This document shows positions 42,819 through 53,187 of a stretch of 64,000 nt of DNA, piece after piece; position 1 is the stretch's first letter; each line of letters starts with the position of its first letter. The stretch lies in the NCBI RefSeq assembly GCF_008641105.1, contig NZ_VTTI01000002.1:367151-431150 (forward strand), given 5' to 3'. The translations under genes and the position numbers were made by a program. The stretch is from Halopseudomonas salina (GTDB lineage Bacteria > Pseudomonadota > Gammaproteobacteria > Pseudomonadales > Pseudomonadaceae). Below the pieces are notes generated by a model. That model was not told where the DNA came from, made no database searches, and worked only from the letters and a program-made list of their open reading frames with translations.

Positions 42819-43552
42819 ACGCCTTGCAAGTTGATCAGGTCAGCTTCAGTTTTGGCGACAAGGTCGCACTGGACCAGGTCAGCTTCGGCATCGAGACGGG
42901 CCGGCTGAATGCCCTGCTGGGCCCCAACGGCGCAGGTAAAAGTACCCTGATAGCCTTGTTCAGCCGGTTATACCGGCTGCAACAGGGCGATATCCGGGTT
43001 GGCGGGGTGTCACTTCGGCGGCAGCCCCGCCAGGCACTGCGGCAGCTCGGGGTGGTGTTCCAGCAGAGCACGCTGGATCTGGATCTCAGCGTACATCAGA
43101 ACCTCGCTTACCATGCCGCCCTGCATGGCCTGAGTGCCCGTGCGGCAGCACCGCTCATAGAGCAGGAGCTAATGCGTCAATCATTGTTGGCGCACCAGCA
43201 CCAGCGCGTACGCGAGCTTAATGGGGGGCACCGCAGGCGAGTGGAGATTGCCCGAGCACTGTTGCATCAGCCGAGCATTCTGCTTCTTGATGAGGCCAGT
43301 GCCGGCCTGGATCCTGCGAGCCGTCTGGCACTGAATCAGCATATTCGTACTCTATGCGCCGAGCAGCGGATTACCGTTGTCTGGACGACCCACCTTATGG
43401 ACGAAATTGCGTTGAATGACCCTGTTGTAGTCCTGCATGGCGGGCGGGTCCTGGCGGCGAGCAGCGCTGAAGGCATTATTGCCAAGACCGGCCACACCAA
43501 CCTGAATGACGCTTTCCGGTACATGACCCAGACCGCCGGGGCATCAGCATGA
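42815..43552 (+). CDS. ABC transporter ATPase of the PQQ alcohol system (PedA/PedB-like)
   Basis: I choose the TTG at 42815 (TTGA junction with the upstream stop), giving 'MNALQVDQVSFSFG', which fits the family; ATG 42794 is an alternative. Walker A is 'GPNGAGKST', the signature is the variant 'LNGGHRRRVEIA', Walker B is 'ILLLDEASAG', and the H-loop 'WTTHLMDE' follows. It powers the permease encoded next, overlapping it by four bases (ATGA). It is thought to export a toxic product or protect against alcohol; substrate unproven. Confidence 0.88.
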   Translation: MNALQVDQVSFSFGDKVALDQVSFGIETGRLNALLGPNGAGKSTLIALFSRLYRLQQGDIRVGGVSLRRQPRQALRQLGVVFQQSTLDLDLSVHQNLAYHAALHGLSARAAAPLIEQELMRQSLLAHQHQRVRELNGGHRRRVEIARALLHQPSILLLDEASAGLDPASRLALNQHIRTLCAEQRITVVWTTHLMDEIALNDPVVVLHGGRVLAASSAEGIIAKTGHTNLNDAFRYMTQTAGASA

Positions 43553-44355
43553 GCCCGGCAGCTTATCTGGCTTGCCTTAACGGCGTACTCAAGCGTGAGT
43601 GGTTGCGCTTCTATCAGCAACGGTCGCGTTTTCTCAGCGCCCTGGTACGCCCACTGCTCTGGTTACTGGTCTTTGCCGCCGGTTTTCGCGCAGCGCTGGG
43701 TGTCTCGATCATGGCGCCTTACGCCACCTACATCACTTACGAAACCTACATACTGCCTGGGCTATGTTGCATGATCGTTCTGTTCAATGGCATGCAGGCC
43801 TCGCTCTCAATGGTTTACGACCGTGAGATAGGCAGCATGCGGGTGCTCCTGATGAGCCCCCTGCCCAGACCTTTTCTGCTGATCAGCAAACTGGCTGCCA
43901 GTGCATTGATCTCTCTGATTCAGGTTTATGCGTTTCTTGCGATTGCCTGGATGTTTGATATTCAGCCACCGCTCTGGGGTTTGCTGGCGGCTGCCCCGGC
44001 ACTCCTGCTAGCGGCGCTGCTGCTAAGTGCCCTGGGCTTGTTGCTGTCCAATGGCATACGTCAGCTGGAGAACTTTGCTGGCGTGATGAACTTTGTCATT
44101 TTCCCGATGTTTTTTCTCTCATCGGCACTCTACCCGCTGTGGAAAATGCGCGAGTCCAGTGAATGGCTCTATTGGTTATGCAGCCTCAACCCCTTCACTC
44201 ACGCGGTCGAGCTGGTGCGCTTTGCCTTGTACCTGCAGCTCAATGGTCAGGCGCTGGTCGTATGTCTGGTCCTACTGATGGTGATTACCAGCGCCGCAAT
44301 CATGACTTTCAACCCGCAACATGCCGCGGTGCGGCGTCGACCTCAGGGTGACTAG
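43549..44355 (+). CDS. pedC: ABC-2 type permease PedC-like
   Basis: The product is 268 residues with six predicted membrane segments ('LVRPLLWLLVFAAGF', 'ILPGLCCMIVLFNGM', 'LLISKLAASALISLIQVYAFLAIAW', 'LLAAAPALLLAALLLSALGLLL', 'NFVIFPMFFLSSALYPL', 'ALVVCLVLLMVITSAAIM'). This is the ABC-2 exporter permease of PQQ-alcohol clusters (TIGR03861, phenylethanol PedC). It works with the ATPase at 42815. The gene ends the four-gene unit. Confidence 0.88.
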   Translation: MSPAAYLACLNGVLKREWLRFYQQRSRFLSALVRPLLWLLVFAAGFRAALGVSIMAPYATYITYETYILPGLCCMIVLFNGMQASLSMVYDREIGSMRVLLMSPLPRPFLLISKLAASALISLIQVYAFLAIAWMFDIQPPLWGLLAAAPALLLAALLLSALGLLLSNGIRQLENFAGVMNFVIFPMFFLSSALYPLWKMRESSEWLYWLCSLNPFTHAVELVRFALYLQLNGQALVVCLVLLMVITSAAIMTFNPQHAAVRRRPQGD

Positions 44356-44378
44356 CGCAGGATGACAACGAAATTTAC

Positions 44379-44398
44379 TACTTTAGTACTGCTTTAGT
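44379..44398. promoter_or_regulatory. Operator motif upstream of erbR
   Basis: TACTTTAGTACT (44379-44390) matches the cluster motif. CTTTAGT repeats at 44381-44387 and 44392-44398, 11 bases apart, i.e. on one face of the helix. It is about 140 bases before the erbR start. Confidence 0.6.
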
Positions 44399-44529
44399 GT
44401 GCCAATGTATCATTTGCAATACAGTCGGCACGGGTTGTAATGCTCAAGTAGCAATGCCAAATCACTAGAAGGCTTTCTACTGCGAGCCGAAAACATAAAA
44501 AAACAACAACAAACAGGTTGAAACTGGCC

Positions 44530-45192
44530 ATGTACAAGATACTGATAGCCGACGATCATCCATTATTCCGTGAAGCCATCTGCAATGTCATCACGACGGG
44601 ATTCGCTGGTTCGGAGCTTATTGAAACCAACGATCTGGACAGTGCACTGGTCATCGCCCAGGAGCAGGACGACCTGGATCTGATCCTGTTGGACCTGAAC
44701 ATGCCTGGCATGCATGGCCTGAACGGCTTGATCACGCTGCGTAACGAGTCGCCTTCCATTCCGGTGGTGATTGTCTCTGCCGAGGAAGACAAGCAGGTGG
44801 TGTTGCAGGCGATCACTTATGGCGCCGTGGGTTTTATTACCAAGTCCTCACCACGGGCGGAAATGACCAGGGCCATCGAGCAGATAATGGCCGGGAATGT
44901 ATACCTGCCCTCAGACATCATCCGCTCCAATCGTGTGATTACTCGCCGGCACCCGGAGGAGCACCCTGTATCCCCTGAGCTGCTGTATGCCCTGACGCGC
45001 AAGCAACTGCTGGTTCTGGAACGCATGGCCAAGGGCGAATCCAACAAACAGATTGCCTATCACCTGGAGATTGCGGAAACCACCGTCAAGGCTCATGTCT
45101 CGGCGATCTTGCGCAAGCTCAATGTACACAATCGCGTGCAGGCAATCCTGTCCGCGAGCGATGTCGATTTCAGCTCCTATCTGAGACGCTGA
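44530..45192 (+). CDS. erbR: LuxR-type response regulator ErbR/AgmR
   Basis: The product is 220 residues from ATG 44530. The receiver '[17 protein letters not shown]', phospho-Asp in '[13 protein letters not shown]' and '[12 protein letters not shown]' is followed by a C-terminal helix-turn-helix '[43 protein letters not shown]'. It matches ErbR (AgmR) of P. aeruginosa, the master regulator of pqq, exaA and erc genes. It lies next to and convergent with the NahK-like kinase (16-base overlap of the two 3' ends), as in the exa locus. It could be the reader of the TACTTTAGTACT motif. Confidence 0.85.
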   Translation: MYKILIADDHPLFREAICNVITTGFAGSELIETNDLDSALVIAQEQDDLDLILLDLNMPGMHGLNGLITLRNESPSIPVVIVSAEEDKQVVLQAITYGAVGFITKSSPRAEMTRAIEQIMAGNVYLPSDIIRSNRVITRRHPEEHPVSPELLYALTRKQLLVLERMAKGESNKQIAYHLEIAETTVKAHVSAILRKLNVHNRVQAILSASDVDFSSYLRR

Positions 45193-47813
45193 ACGTCCCT
45201 TGGCTGGCCCGCCTGAGTGGCCAGCAAGTGCCCCATTGCGGTCTTCAGTTTCAGCGGCTTCACGGGCTTGTGCATCAGCACATGCCCCAACTCGCGCACC
45301 TGAAGCTTGAGGTCGTTACTGTAGTTTGCCGTTATCAGTAGCACTGGCAGTGGATGCCCCCGTCTACCGTTGATAGTGGCGACCACATCCACTCCATTGA
45401 CCTCGTTATCCAGATGGTAGTCGGCTATCAGCAGGTCAGCGTGGGCATGGAAGTTGTCAACCTGGCTGGCGAGGTCTTCTTCAGACAGTGCCGTTACTAC
45501 ATGACAGCCCCACCCTTCCAGGAGCGTACGCATTGCTGCACAGATCGATGCATCATTATCCAGCACCCAGACGCGGGCATCCTGCAATCTTTGCCCCTGC
45601 ATCATCGGCGCTGCGGAAGGTTGATCGAGCCTTGTCTGCAGCTGACCGTAGGGTAGATCGACCGAAAATACCGAACCCCGCCCTTCCCAGGAGCGCACAC
45701 GGATGCGGTGACCCAGCATTCGCGCAATCTTGTCCACAATTGCCAGCCCCAGGCCCAAGCCGCGGTCTCGGGTGTTTGCGCTGGGATTTACCCGTTTGAA
45801 TTCCTGGAAGATCTCGAGCAACTTATCTTCTGGGATGCCCATACCGGTGTCCCATACTTCAATGCGCAGACCGTGGGCCTGGCGACGACACCCCAGCAGC
45901 AATTTTCCGGATTGAGTATAGCGAATCGCATTGGTGAGAAAGTTTCGGAGAATGCGCGCCAGCAACTGTGCATCACTACGCACGACCGCATCGCTGCCGA
46001 CAAAATGCAATTCAAGGCCCTCCACGCCTGCTATCTGGCGATACTCGTTGGCCAGATTATCAAGCAGCTCAGAGAGCTTGAAAGGGGCGATATCGGGCTT
46101 GATAACGCCGGCGTCCAGCTTGGAAATATCCACCAGTGTCTCCAGGAGATTTTCCACATCCTCCAGGGAGTGACTGACCTGCCTGATCAGCGGGGCACTT
46201 ACCTCAGGCACCTCATGCTCAAGTAGCGCACCGGTAAACAGACGTGCTGCATTGAGAGGTTGCAGCAAGTCGTGACTGACTGCCGCCAGGAACTTGGTTT
46301 TCGACATATTTGCCTGCTCGGCCTCACGCTTGGCCTCCCGCAGACGTGACTCAACCTGGGCCCTTTCACTGATTTCCTGTCGCAGTTGGGTATTGAGCTC
46401 GGTCAGTTCCTGCGTGCGTTCGAGGACACGCTGCTCCAGGTGCTGATAGGCTTCGCGCAGGGCTACGGCGGTATGTCGTCGTTCAGTGATATCGCGGATC
46501 AATACAAAGATACCGATCACCTTGCCCTGCGCATCGCGGTTGGGCACATAGGATCGCAACAGATACCGCTCAAGATTCTCCGCGTTGCATTCGTCGAATT
46601 CAAAGGTGACGCTCTCGCCCTGAAATGCACGCTCTATATAAGGTTGCAAGCGCGCAAACTGCTCCTGGCTATGAATCCGACGCAAGCTCTTGTTCTGGCT
46701 CTCGCCACGCCGCCAACCGTACCACTCGTCATACACCTTGTTGGTGAACTGATAGGTCAGATCCTCGCCCACATAGGCAATCAGTGCGGGTACATGATCA
46801 GTAATCAGCCGGACCCAGCGCTCGCTCTCCAGCAAGGCCTTGGCGTAAAGATCACGCTCGGTAATGTCAGTATAGGTATTGACGTAACCGCCCGTCGGCA
46901 TCGGGTGAGTGCGCACTTCCAGCACCTTTCCGTTGGCCAGACGCTGCTCGCAGGTCAGTTGCTCGCTTCCCGAAATGCCGTATCGGCCCGGAACAAACAA
47001 CTCCAGCTCGCTTTCATCCATCACCTCGGCAAAAGGCCGGTGGGGCTCAATTGGCGCCAGCCCGGCCAATTCAAGGAAACGCCCATTCCAGACCTCGATA
47101 CCGCCTTGCTCGTTGATCACTGCCACGCCCTGGGACAGACTGTCGACTGTGCGCTGGAGCAGCCGGGTTTTCTGCGCCAGAGCCTTTTCTCGTCGCGCAG
47201 TTTCTGATTGCTTGAGATCGGTGATATCCGTGTACATTATTACCAGGCCGCCTTCACTGGTCAGCCGCTCACTGACCTGTACCCAGCGTTGGCCGCGCAG
47301 CTGATACAGAACATGACCGTCAGCTGCCGCGTCGACCTCGGTTACCAGTCCAGTGCTTACCGCAAGACGCTTGATCTCGGACAAGGACGTTCCAGCCGTG
47401 ACCTCCGCTCGCGTGCCTTTCCAGAACGCGGCAAAACGGCTGTTGAAAAGGACGATACGCTCGTACCTGTCAAACAACACTAATGCATCAGAAACGCTTT
47501 CTATGGCATCTGAAAGGTGATGGTGTGCGCGCTCAGCGTGCGCCCGAGCATCGATCAGCAGTCGATTGCTGGCCTGGAGTTCAGCCATGGTTTCGTTCAA
47601 GGCATGGGTTCGCTCCCGTACCTGCTCGGCCAGTTCGACCGAGTGCTGGAACGCCGCATAGCTTTCGGTACGTTGACTGGAACTGGATTCCACGCGCTCG
47701 ATCAGTGCCGCATTGATGCGCCGCAGCTTATTGTTCTCGGCCCGCAGTCTGCGCACTTCCGCGTTATCAGAAGACTCCTGAGAGGATGCAAGCGGTTCAG
47801 TCAGGTAGGGCAA
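45177..47813 (-). CDS. nahK: Multi-PAS hybrid histidine kinase, NahK/ErcS-like
   Basis: The product is 878 residues from a TTG at 47813 overlapping the NosP-like stop. An N-terminal coiled coil (about 15-90) precedes three PAS domains ('[19 protein letters not shown]', '[19 protein letters not shown]', '[19 protein letters not shown]', the last followed by a PAC-like segment). A second coiled coil, HisKA ('[16 protein letters not shown]'), an ATPase domain ('[11 protein letters not shown]', '[11 protein letters not shown]') and a C-terminal receiver ('[12 protein letters not shown]') follow. No membrane segment is seen. NahK with NosP transduces nitric oxide signals in P. aeruginosa. Confidence 0.82.
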   Translation of the reverse strand: MPYLTEPLASSQESSDNAEVRRLRAENNKLRRINAALIERVESSSSQRTESYAAFQHSVELAEQVRERTHALNETMAELQASNRLLIDARAHAERAHHHLSDAIESVSDALVLFDRYERIVLFNSRFAAFWKGTRAEVTAGTSLSEIKRLAVSTGLVTEVDAAADGHVLYQLRGQRWVQVSERLTSEGGLVIMYTDITDLKQSETARREKALAQKTRLLQRTVDSLSQGVAVINEQGGIEVWNGRFLELAGLAPIEPHRPFAEVMDESELELFVPGRYGISGSEQLTCEQRLANGKVLEVRTHPMPTGGYVNTYTDITERDLYAKALLESERWVRLITDHVPALIAYVGEDLTYQFTNKVYDEWYGWRRGESQNKSLRRIHSQEQFARLQPYIERAFQGESVTFEFDECNAENLERYLLRSYVPNRDAQGKVIGIFVLIRDITERRHTAVALREAYQHLEQRVLERTQELTELNTQLRQEISERAQVESRLREAKREAEQANMSKTKFLAAVSHDLLQPLNAARLFTGALLEHEVPEVSAPLIRQVSHSLEDVENLLETLVDISKLDAGVIKPDIAPFKLSELLDNLANEYRQIAGVEGLELHFVGSDAVVRSDAQLLARILRNFLTNAIRYTQSGKLLLGCRRQAHGLRIEVWDTGMGIPEDKLLEIFQEFKRVNPSANTRDRGLGLGLAIVDKIARMLGHRIRVRSWEGRGSVFSVDLPYGQLQTRLDQPSAAPMMQGQRLQDARVWVLDNDASICAAMRTLLEGWGCHVVTALSEEDLASQVDNFHAHADLLIADYHLDNEVNGVDVVATINGRRGHPLPVLLITANYSNDLKLQVRELGHVLMHKPVKPLKLKTAMGHLLATQAGQPRDVQRLR

Positions 47814-48945
47814 AGGCCACCCCGGTAAACGTCTGGTTGATGTGCATACCGTTGTATTGTTCGCCGTAGGTATTGAATCCCACTACCTTGCTGCTTGCCA
47901 GAAAGGCAGAAAGCGCCTGGTCTTCGCCGCGCAACTCGGCTTCCTTGCGGCGCAGAAAGCAATCGCAGCCGAGAATCAGCACCGGCTCGCCCAGGCGCTG
48001 ACGTAATATCTCAAATTGAACCTGTAAACCCGGCAATAGAGGTCCAGGACGCATCGCGGTCAACACTATTCCGGTGTCTACCGCGCAATAAAAGGTCAAG
48101 CTCAGGTCGGCATTGACCCTTTGAATCGAGCGCACATAGAACTGGTCACGAATACGTACAGCCAGAGCGTTGAGAGCAAAGGTGGAAAGGTTCAGATCCT
48201 CTACTGCCACCCCGACCAGACGTGCGTATTCCTCGGCCGCAGGCTCTGCATTGAGCTCCAGAACAGTGCGCGTATCGCTGTCTGCCGCGGTAACAACCAG
48301 CTTGTTTTCCATCGGCTGCATGTGGTGCGTGGTGAATACCTCGAAATCCAGCCAGGTATTGAACATGATTACCACTGCAGCCCCGGTATGGAAGACGCCC
48401 TGGTAATACACATGGGTATGACTCAGGTGATTATCATCACCCGCAGAGCCACCAAAATTGGGAATGCTGCCCAGGGCAGTACTCAGGGTCGACAGCACCA
48501 CCTCCTCCCGGCTTGAAAGCCCGTCGAGCAAGGTCAGGGCAAATGTCTGGTCCTTGATGGGCGCAAGGCCGATACCCCGGCAATGGCTGAGCATCTGGTC
48601 AACAGCTGACTGCGCGTCGACCAGCGTAAAATTGTCCAATGCCTGAATCAGGGTGCAATCCACAGCAAAGGCGGACGAGTCAAAGCCAACAGCACTGATA
48701 CAACCTCGCCCATACCCATCGGACGTTATCTCACCAGCGCTGGTGCAGCCGATGACCATCACCCCGGAAAAAACACGCTCCAGCGCCTCGGCCAGTGGCG
48801 CCAGCGAGTATTCCGCAGAACAGAAAAACAGGACGCAACCAAGCCCCGGATGCCGTAACTGATCCGCCAATTCGGCAGCGGCCAGCTCAGGATCCTGTAC
48901 GCAGGTCCTGGCTGTGAGAAAACACTGCGTCACTGTGCGATGCAT
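47797..48945 (-). CDS. nosP: FIST-domain sensor protein, NosP-like
   Basis: I place the start at ATG 48945 behind GGAGCC (382 residues); ATG 48975 has no ribosome-binding site. The FIST N domain ('GCVLFFCSAEYSLAPLAEALE', 'VMVIGCTSAGEIT') and FIST C domain ('ILGCDCFLRRKEAEL', '[25 protein letters not shown]') are complete. It resembles NosP, a heme-binding nitric oxide sensor that controls NahK, and the NahK-like gene overlaps its 3' end. A cluster motif lies 70 bases upstream. Confidence 0.82.
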   Translation of the reverse strand: MHRTVTQCFLTARTCVQDPELAAAELADQLRHPGLGCVLFFCSAEYSLAPLAEALERVFSGVMVIGCTSAGEITSDGYGRGCISAVGFDSSAFAVDCTLIQALDNFTLVDAQSAVDQMLSHCRGIGLAPIKDQTFALTLLDGLSSREEVVLSTLSTALGSIPNFGGSAGDDNHLSHTHVYYQGVFHTGAAVVIMFNTWLDFEVFTTHHMQPMENKLVVTAADSDTRTVLELNAEPAAEEYARLVGVAVEDLNLSTFALNALAVRIRDQFYVRSIQRVNADLSLTFYCAVDTGIVLTAMRPGPLLPGLQVQFEILRQRLGEPVLILGCDCFLRRKEAELRGEDQALSAFLASSKVVGFNTYGEQYNGMHINQTFTGVAFALPD

Positions 48946-49014
48946 GAAAGGCTCCGTGGCTGGTTCATCCGCCATAACATCGATTCTAGTCAGGCGTAAA
49001 GTCGATCAACATGC

Positions 49015-49026
49015 TACTTGAGTACT
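49015..49026. promoter_or_regulatory. Operator motif upstream of nosP-nahK
   Basis: TACTTGAGTACT (49015-49026) matches the consensus TAC(T/C)T(T/G)(A/G)GTACT and lies 70 bases before the NosP-like start codon. Confidence 0.55.
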
Positions 49027-49055
49027 GTCTCAGCACGCCTTAAGACGCAAACAAA

Positions 49056-49080
49056 ACAACCGAAGCCAGGCTTCGGTTGT
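49056..49080 (-). terminator. Terminator of the porin gene
   Basis: ACAACCGAAGCC pairs with GGCTTCGGTTGT; a T-rich run follows on the minus strand, 21 bases after the porin stop. Confidence 0.8.
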
Positions 49081-49100
49081 GTATGGAACTGCCAAATTAC

Positions 49101-50267
49101 CTACCAGCTGAGCACAACACCCAGGGCAATGGTGTCTGTCTCCTCAATGGTTTGCTTGGTGGTGGTGTTTTCTATCTCGAACTGATTGTATTCGGCAACC
49201 AGTGTCAGGTTGTCATTGATGCTGTGGAATACACCCAGACCACGAGTCTCATAATCCGCCTTGAAACCCAGTCCGTTGCCATCATCCTCGGTCTTGCCAA
49301 ACGACAGGGCCACGCGTGTCTTGTCCGCAAATTTGTAGGATCCCTGCAGCAGGTATCCGGTGCTGTCGATCTCACGCAGAACCGGCTCCCCAGCGTTGTT
49401 GGTGAAAAACGGGTTGACCCCTTCGGCGTCAAAACCCGAAGCTGTCAATGACATGTTCCCCATCTTCGCCTGCAGACCGTAACCCAGACCCTGGGAAGTG
49501 ACTGAATCAACGGTGGAGTCGGTATTTTCGGATTTCTGATGCATACCGTTTACCCAGCTGAACAAATCAACGCCACCCAGTTGCGTCTGGTAGGTAATCT
49601 CTGATTCAAAGCGCGGCGTGTCCTGGTAGTTCTTGCCCACAACGGAATCATCGGTTGTGTCCACAGGATCCATGATGCCGACCGCAACCCGGAAACCACT
49701 CATGATCGGAGAGCGGTAAGTGATCTGTGCCGTGGGAAACGGATAGGGGTAGCCGGTACCGATATTACCGAAGGACACACCGCCGCCATCGACCAGGCCC
49801 AGGGTGTCGCTCACCTGACCGTAACCGGAAAGAAATTCATCAACAAAAATGTTCGAGCGGGAAAACAAGCCGAAATCCTTGCCGACCAACACCTCGCCCC
49901 ATTCACCCGCGACGGTGCCGTAGAATTGCCGTACGTCGATTGCGGTGCTGGTGCCATTGGTTTCGCCATCATTGATGGTGACCCAGAACGACGAACGTGC
50001 ACCCATCGTCAGGTTGTCCATCTTCTTGCCCATGTTGAAACCGATATAGTTGGGCAGGAAACCCATCTTCACCCGGGATTGGTCCCGGTCCAGGGTGTCA
50101 TTGATATTGTCTGTGTCGGTCTGAACGTAGAAGGCGTTGACGTAGCCGTCTGCGGAAAAGGTGGTGCCGTCTTCGTCATACAGAGTGATTGCTGCACTGG
50201 CCGGGGCGCTCAGGATGGTTGCTGCGAGGGCAGTCAGTACTGGGTAGACCGATTTTTTGTTTTTCAT
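49101..50267 (-). CDS. Outer-membrane porin (gram-negative porin family)
   Basis: The product is 388 residues with a signal peptide ('YPVLTALAATILSAPASAA'). Alternating strands of a beta barrel follow, starting 'ITLYDEDGTTFSADGYVNAFYVQTD'. Further family signatures are 'RQFYGTVAGEWGEVLVGKDFGLF' and a C-terminal strand ending in Trp ('TIALGVVLSW'). This is a general porin-4 type protein. In this context it may admit alcohols or the nutrient source. It has its own terminator and probably its own promoter. Confidence 0.88.
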   Translation of the reverse strand: MKNKKSVYPVLTALAATILSAPASAAITLYDEDGTTFSADGYVNAFYVQTDTDNINDTLDRDQSRVKMGFLPNYIGFNMGKKMDNLTMGARSSFWVTINDGETNGTSTAIDVRQFYGTVAGEWGEVLVGKDFGLFSRSNIFVDEFLSGYGQVSDTLGLVDGGGVSFGNIGTGYPYPFPTAQITYRSPIMSGFRVAVGIMDPVDTTDDSVVGKNYQDTPRFESEITYQTQLGGVDLFSWVNGMHQKSENTDSTVDSVTSQGLGYGLQAKMGNMSLTASGFDAEGVNPFFTNNAGEPVLREIDSTGYLLQGSYKFADKTRVALSFGKTEDDGNGLGFKADYETRGLGVFHSINDNLTLVAEYNQFEIENTTTKQTIEETDTIALGVVLSW

Positions 50268-50384
50268 TTTTACTCTCCGATGTGATCCATGGCTGACGGA
50301 TTAGAACGTCCAGCCGATTATCGGAAAGCTGCGGGCCAGGCCCTATTGTGCCTGGGGAGCAAAACCGGTGCGCTTTGGTTGTGC

Positions 50385-53078
50385 CTATAAAGCGCCGGTA
50401 CTACTGTGCTTTTGCAGGTGTACCTGGTGCGCTACCTTGGTATTGGTTTCGCTGGCCAGACGCAGGCGCAACGCTCTCTCCCAGAGTTGCGACTGAACGA
50501 CCTGCCATTGCTCCGCTCGCATACCTCGCAATACTTCACACTCCGCCTCAAGACTCTGGCCTTCACGCCCGAGCAGTGTGCTCCAGCACTCTTCAAACAT
50601 GCGGTCAGCGGCGCTTTGCTGAGCCTGGAGGGCCTGTGCCAGGCGCTCAGCCTGGGCCTTTATGAGGGCAAAAGGCATAGCCGCTACCAGCTCTTGCTGC
50701 TCGAGGAGAAACTCGTCCACTGCGCGGGTTATCTGCTTGTGGTCATGACTGGGAGATTGGACCAGAAACAATAACCCAGGTACTCCCGAAATCGGATGAT
50801 AGCGAGCTACAACCCAGTAACCCAGTTGCTGTCTGGTTCGCAGATCGTCAAAGAAGGGGCTGGCCAGCAGTTGCTGCAGAAGCCGCCAGCCAGCGCGCTC
50901 AAGCACACCACCACTGGGCGCCTGACAGTACAGCAACTGGCATCTATCCGGGGCCAGCACGGGAATAGAGAGTGACTCGATACCTGCTTGCAATACTCTG
51001 GGACGAGGTTCAGCCCAGCCAAAGCTCCGCTTCAGGCCCGGAAACCCTGATGCCATGAGGTAGCCGTCGAGCGTGCTCGCATGCAGGCCAGAGGGTTTCA
51101 GCCAGAGCAGTTGTGCCTGCTCGCTTAGATGGCGCCACACATTCAATGCCGTTGTCGCAGTCATCTGATCATCCAGACTGAAGCCACACTCTGCAGCGTC
51201 GGCAAGCAGCCATGCATCCAGCTCCGACAGGCAGCGATAGGCCGGCAGTTGCGCAGCCTGCTCCGCCTGCCAGCAGTAAAGTCGATGACAGGCAAGGTCC
51301 AGCAAGCCGGGCGCAGGGGGCTGTGTGATAGCACCGATTACGCTACGCAGAATGCCTGGCACAGAGCTATCCGTCCCATCTGCCAGGCCTGATAGCGTCA
51401 GGCTGAGCACGCCAGCGTCCTGCTGCCAGGCGATCCTGACGCCTGACAGTTCTGCGCGGCGCGCAATGGGCTCGATCTGCAAAGCCCAGCACGATTGCAG
51501 CAAATACCGCTGCGCCCGGGTGCTCTGCCCCATAGGCCAACACCAGGCCAGACGTGTTTGTACCTGCTGCCCTGAGTGTTCGGTGTGGCCGTCTCGAGCA
51601 GGCAAGTCGTGCTGCCGAAACCCCGGCAATTGCGTAATACAGACTATCGGGTTGTTGCTGCCCATCGCACAGTCGAAATCGGGCCCCTGGTCAGATTGTA
51701 ATGGCGCTTTCAGAACCGGCGCACGCCATGTCAGTTCACTAAGCGTATAACCGGTGCCGGTCCATGGTGTTCTCTCAGTCCATGTGGCATTGCGGCGCGG
51801 CTGTACAAGCAGCAGTCTGGTCGGCTGCAGCTGGTCCAGCAGGCGCCGCCAACGCTGGGCATTGACGGGTTGCCGGTTTGCCGTTGGTTCAAGCAGATGG
51901 TCAACCGGTAAGCGCATCAACCGGTGTGCAAGATCCTTGAGCCACTCGACCGGGTCACCCTGGCGCCCCCGGGCAAAGGCCTGATCCAGCAGGCAGGTTC
52001 TGGCTGCAAACGGCCAGCATTGCGGGTCCACCTCCAGCAGCCAGTTCAGCCAGCTCTGCCATGCATCCAGCAATTGCTGGTAATTCTCCAGCTTGAGTAG
52101 TGGTTCAAGTTCGACGTAGAGCAACGCCTGGTTGTCCGCCATCACCTCAATCCGGACATGCAGTTCGGCAATCAGGCCACACTCACGCAGCCAACCCAGG
52201 GCACCCGCGGGACCAGGACTGGCGATCCACTCACACAACCACGCGCCACTGCTGTCGTGCTCCAGCCAGTCGAGTCCGGTCAGCGGATAGACCAATTGCC
52301 ATCTGGGCGACCCCTGTGCTGTCTCACGCTGAAGGCGGCAGGGCAATCTTTTGGGGTCAAATAACGGCGGTCGACAACGTTTCGGTCGCCCGCCCGGTAT
52401 TTGCCGGTCTGCAAATGCAATGGCCAAACTGAGTAACGCTGCGGGCGTTTGCTTGGCATGAAGCACCAGAAGCATGTCTGCCGCGCGATAATACTGCTGA
52501 TGAAAGCCCCGCAAGTGCTGCACCAGATCAGCGTCAGTGCCGGTGAGGCTTACTGCGTTTCCGGCGCTGAAACGGCTCATCGGGTGTGCCGGATCAAGAG
52601 CTGCAGCCATGGCTGCCTGCTGATGCAAGGCATCATCTGCCAAACGCGTATGAAATTCCGCGTCTATGACCTGACGCTCGGTACCCACCAGGGAGGGTTC
52701 AAACAACGGTGCGCAGAGCATGTCGCCCAGCTGCTCAATACAGGGTGATAGCCCATCGGGGCCAACGCTGAAAAAGAAGCGGGTAATTTGTGCCGCGGTG
52801 CTGGCATTGAAACGGCCCGCATAGCGATTCACAAGTGCGGGGAAAGAGCCGGGATGCGGATAACCCTCGGAGCCCATGAACAACATGTGTTCCAGCAGAT
52901 GGGCCAAGCCGGAATGGCCGCCTAGCTCGTCTTCACTGCCCACGTCTACCTGGGCTACACAGGTTGCAAGACTGGCCTCAGGGTCGCTGATCAGCAGGCA
53001 GCGCAAACCATTGGCATGCTGATAAAGCCGATAATCACGACCATCGCGGGGAGTGGCAGCCAGAGGAATACAATGCAC
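50385..53078 (-). CDS. pqqF: Pyrroloquinoline quinone biosynthesis protease PqqF
   Basis: I choose the GTG at 53078 behind CAGGAG (897 residues); the frame is open 45 bases further up without a ribosome-binding site. It is an M16 metallopeptidase with the inverted zinc site 'GLAHLLEHMLFMGSEGYP' (HxxEH) and the downstream Glu in 'VGTERQVIDAEFHTR'. The four M16 lobes follow, with lower similarity in the second half as usual for PqqF. It is thought to trim the PqqA peptide after PqqE cross-links it. It is unlinked to pqqABCDE but within the same region, with its own motif-bearing promoter. Confidence 0.88.
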   Translation of the reverse strand: MHCIPLAATPRDGRDYRLYQHANGLRCLLISDPEASLATCVAQVDVGSEDELGGHSGLAHLLEHMLFMGSEGYPHPGSFPALVNRYAGRFNASTAAQITRFFFSVGPDGLSPCIEQLGDMLCAPLFEPSLVGTERQVIDAEFHTRLADDALHQQAAMAAALDPAHPMSRFSAGNAVSLTGTDADLVQHLRGFHQQYYRAADMLLVLHAKQTPAALLSLAIAFADRQIPGGRPKRCRPPLFDPKRLPCRLQRETAQGSPRWQLVYPLTGLDWLEHDSSGAWLCEWIASPGPAGALGWLRECGLIAELHVRIEVMADNQALLYVELEPLLKLENYQQLLDAWQSWLNWLLEVDPQCWPFAARTCLLDQAFARGRQGDPVEWLKDLAHRLMRLPVDHLLEPTANRQPVNAQRWRRLLDQLQPTRLLLVQPRRNATWTERTPWTGTGYTLSELTWRAPVLKAPLQSDQGPDFDCAMGSNNPIVCITQLPGFRQHDLPARDGHTEHSGQQVQTRLAWCWPMGQSTRAQRYLLQSCWALQIEPIARRAELSGVRIAWQQDAGVLSLTLSGLADGTDSSVPGILRSVIGAITQPPAPGLLDLACHRLYCWQAEQAAQLPAYRCLSELDAWLLADAAECGFSLDDQMTATTALNVWRHLSEQAQLLWLKPSGLHASTLDGYLMASGFPGLKRSFGWAEPRPRVLQAGIESLSIPVLAPDRCQLLYCQAPSGGVLERAGWRLLQQLLASPFFDDLRTRQQLGYWVVARYHPISGVPGLLFLVQSPSHDHKQITRAVDEFLLEQQELVAAMPFALIKAQAERLAQALQAQQSAADRMFEECWSTLLGREGQSLEAECEVLRGMRAEQWQVVQSQLWERALRLRLASETNTKVAHQVHLQKHSSTGAL

Positions 53079-53144
53079 TGAGCGCTCCTGGGCGGATCTT
53101 GGCAGCCCAGAGTAACCCCGCAAGCCGGGCTTTTATTCCCAAAT

Positions 53145-53177
53145 GCCACCAAAGTAGTAATGAGTGACACTAAAGCA
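53145..53177 (-). promoter_or_regulatory. Two degenerate operator motifs upstream of pqqF
   Basis: On the minus strand TGCTTTAGTGTC (53166-53177) and TACTTTGGTGGC (53145-53156) resemble the cluster consensus, 21 bases apart (two helical turns). 'GCTTTAGTGT' is identical to bases in the erbR promoter at 44391-44400. The start codon of pqqF is 67 bases away. Confidence 0.5.
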
Positions 53178-53187
53178 CTAGGTGCGG

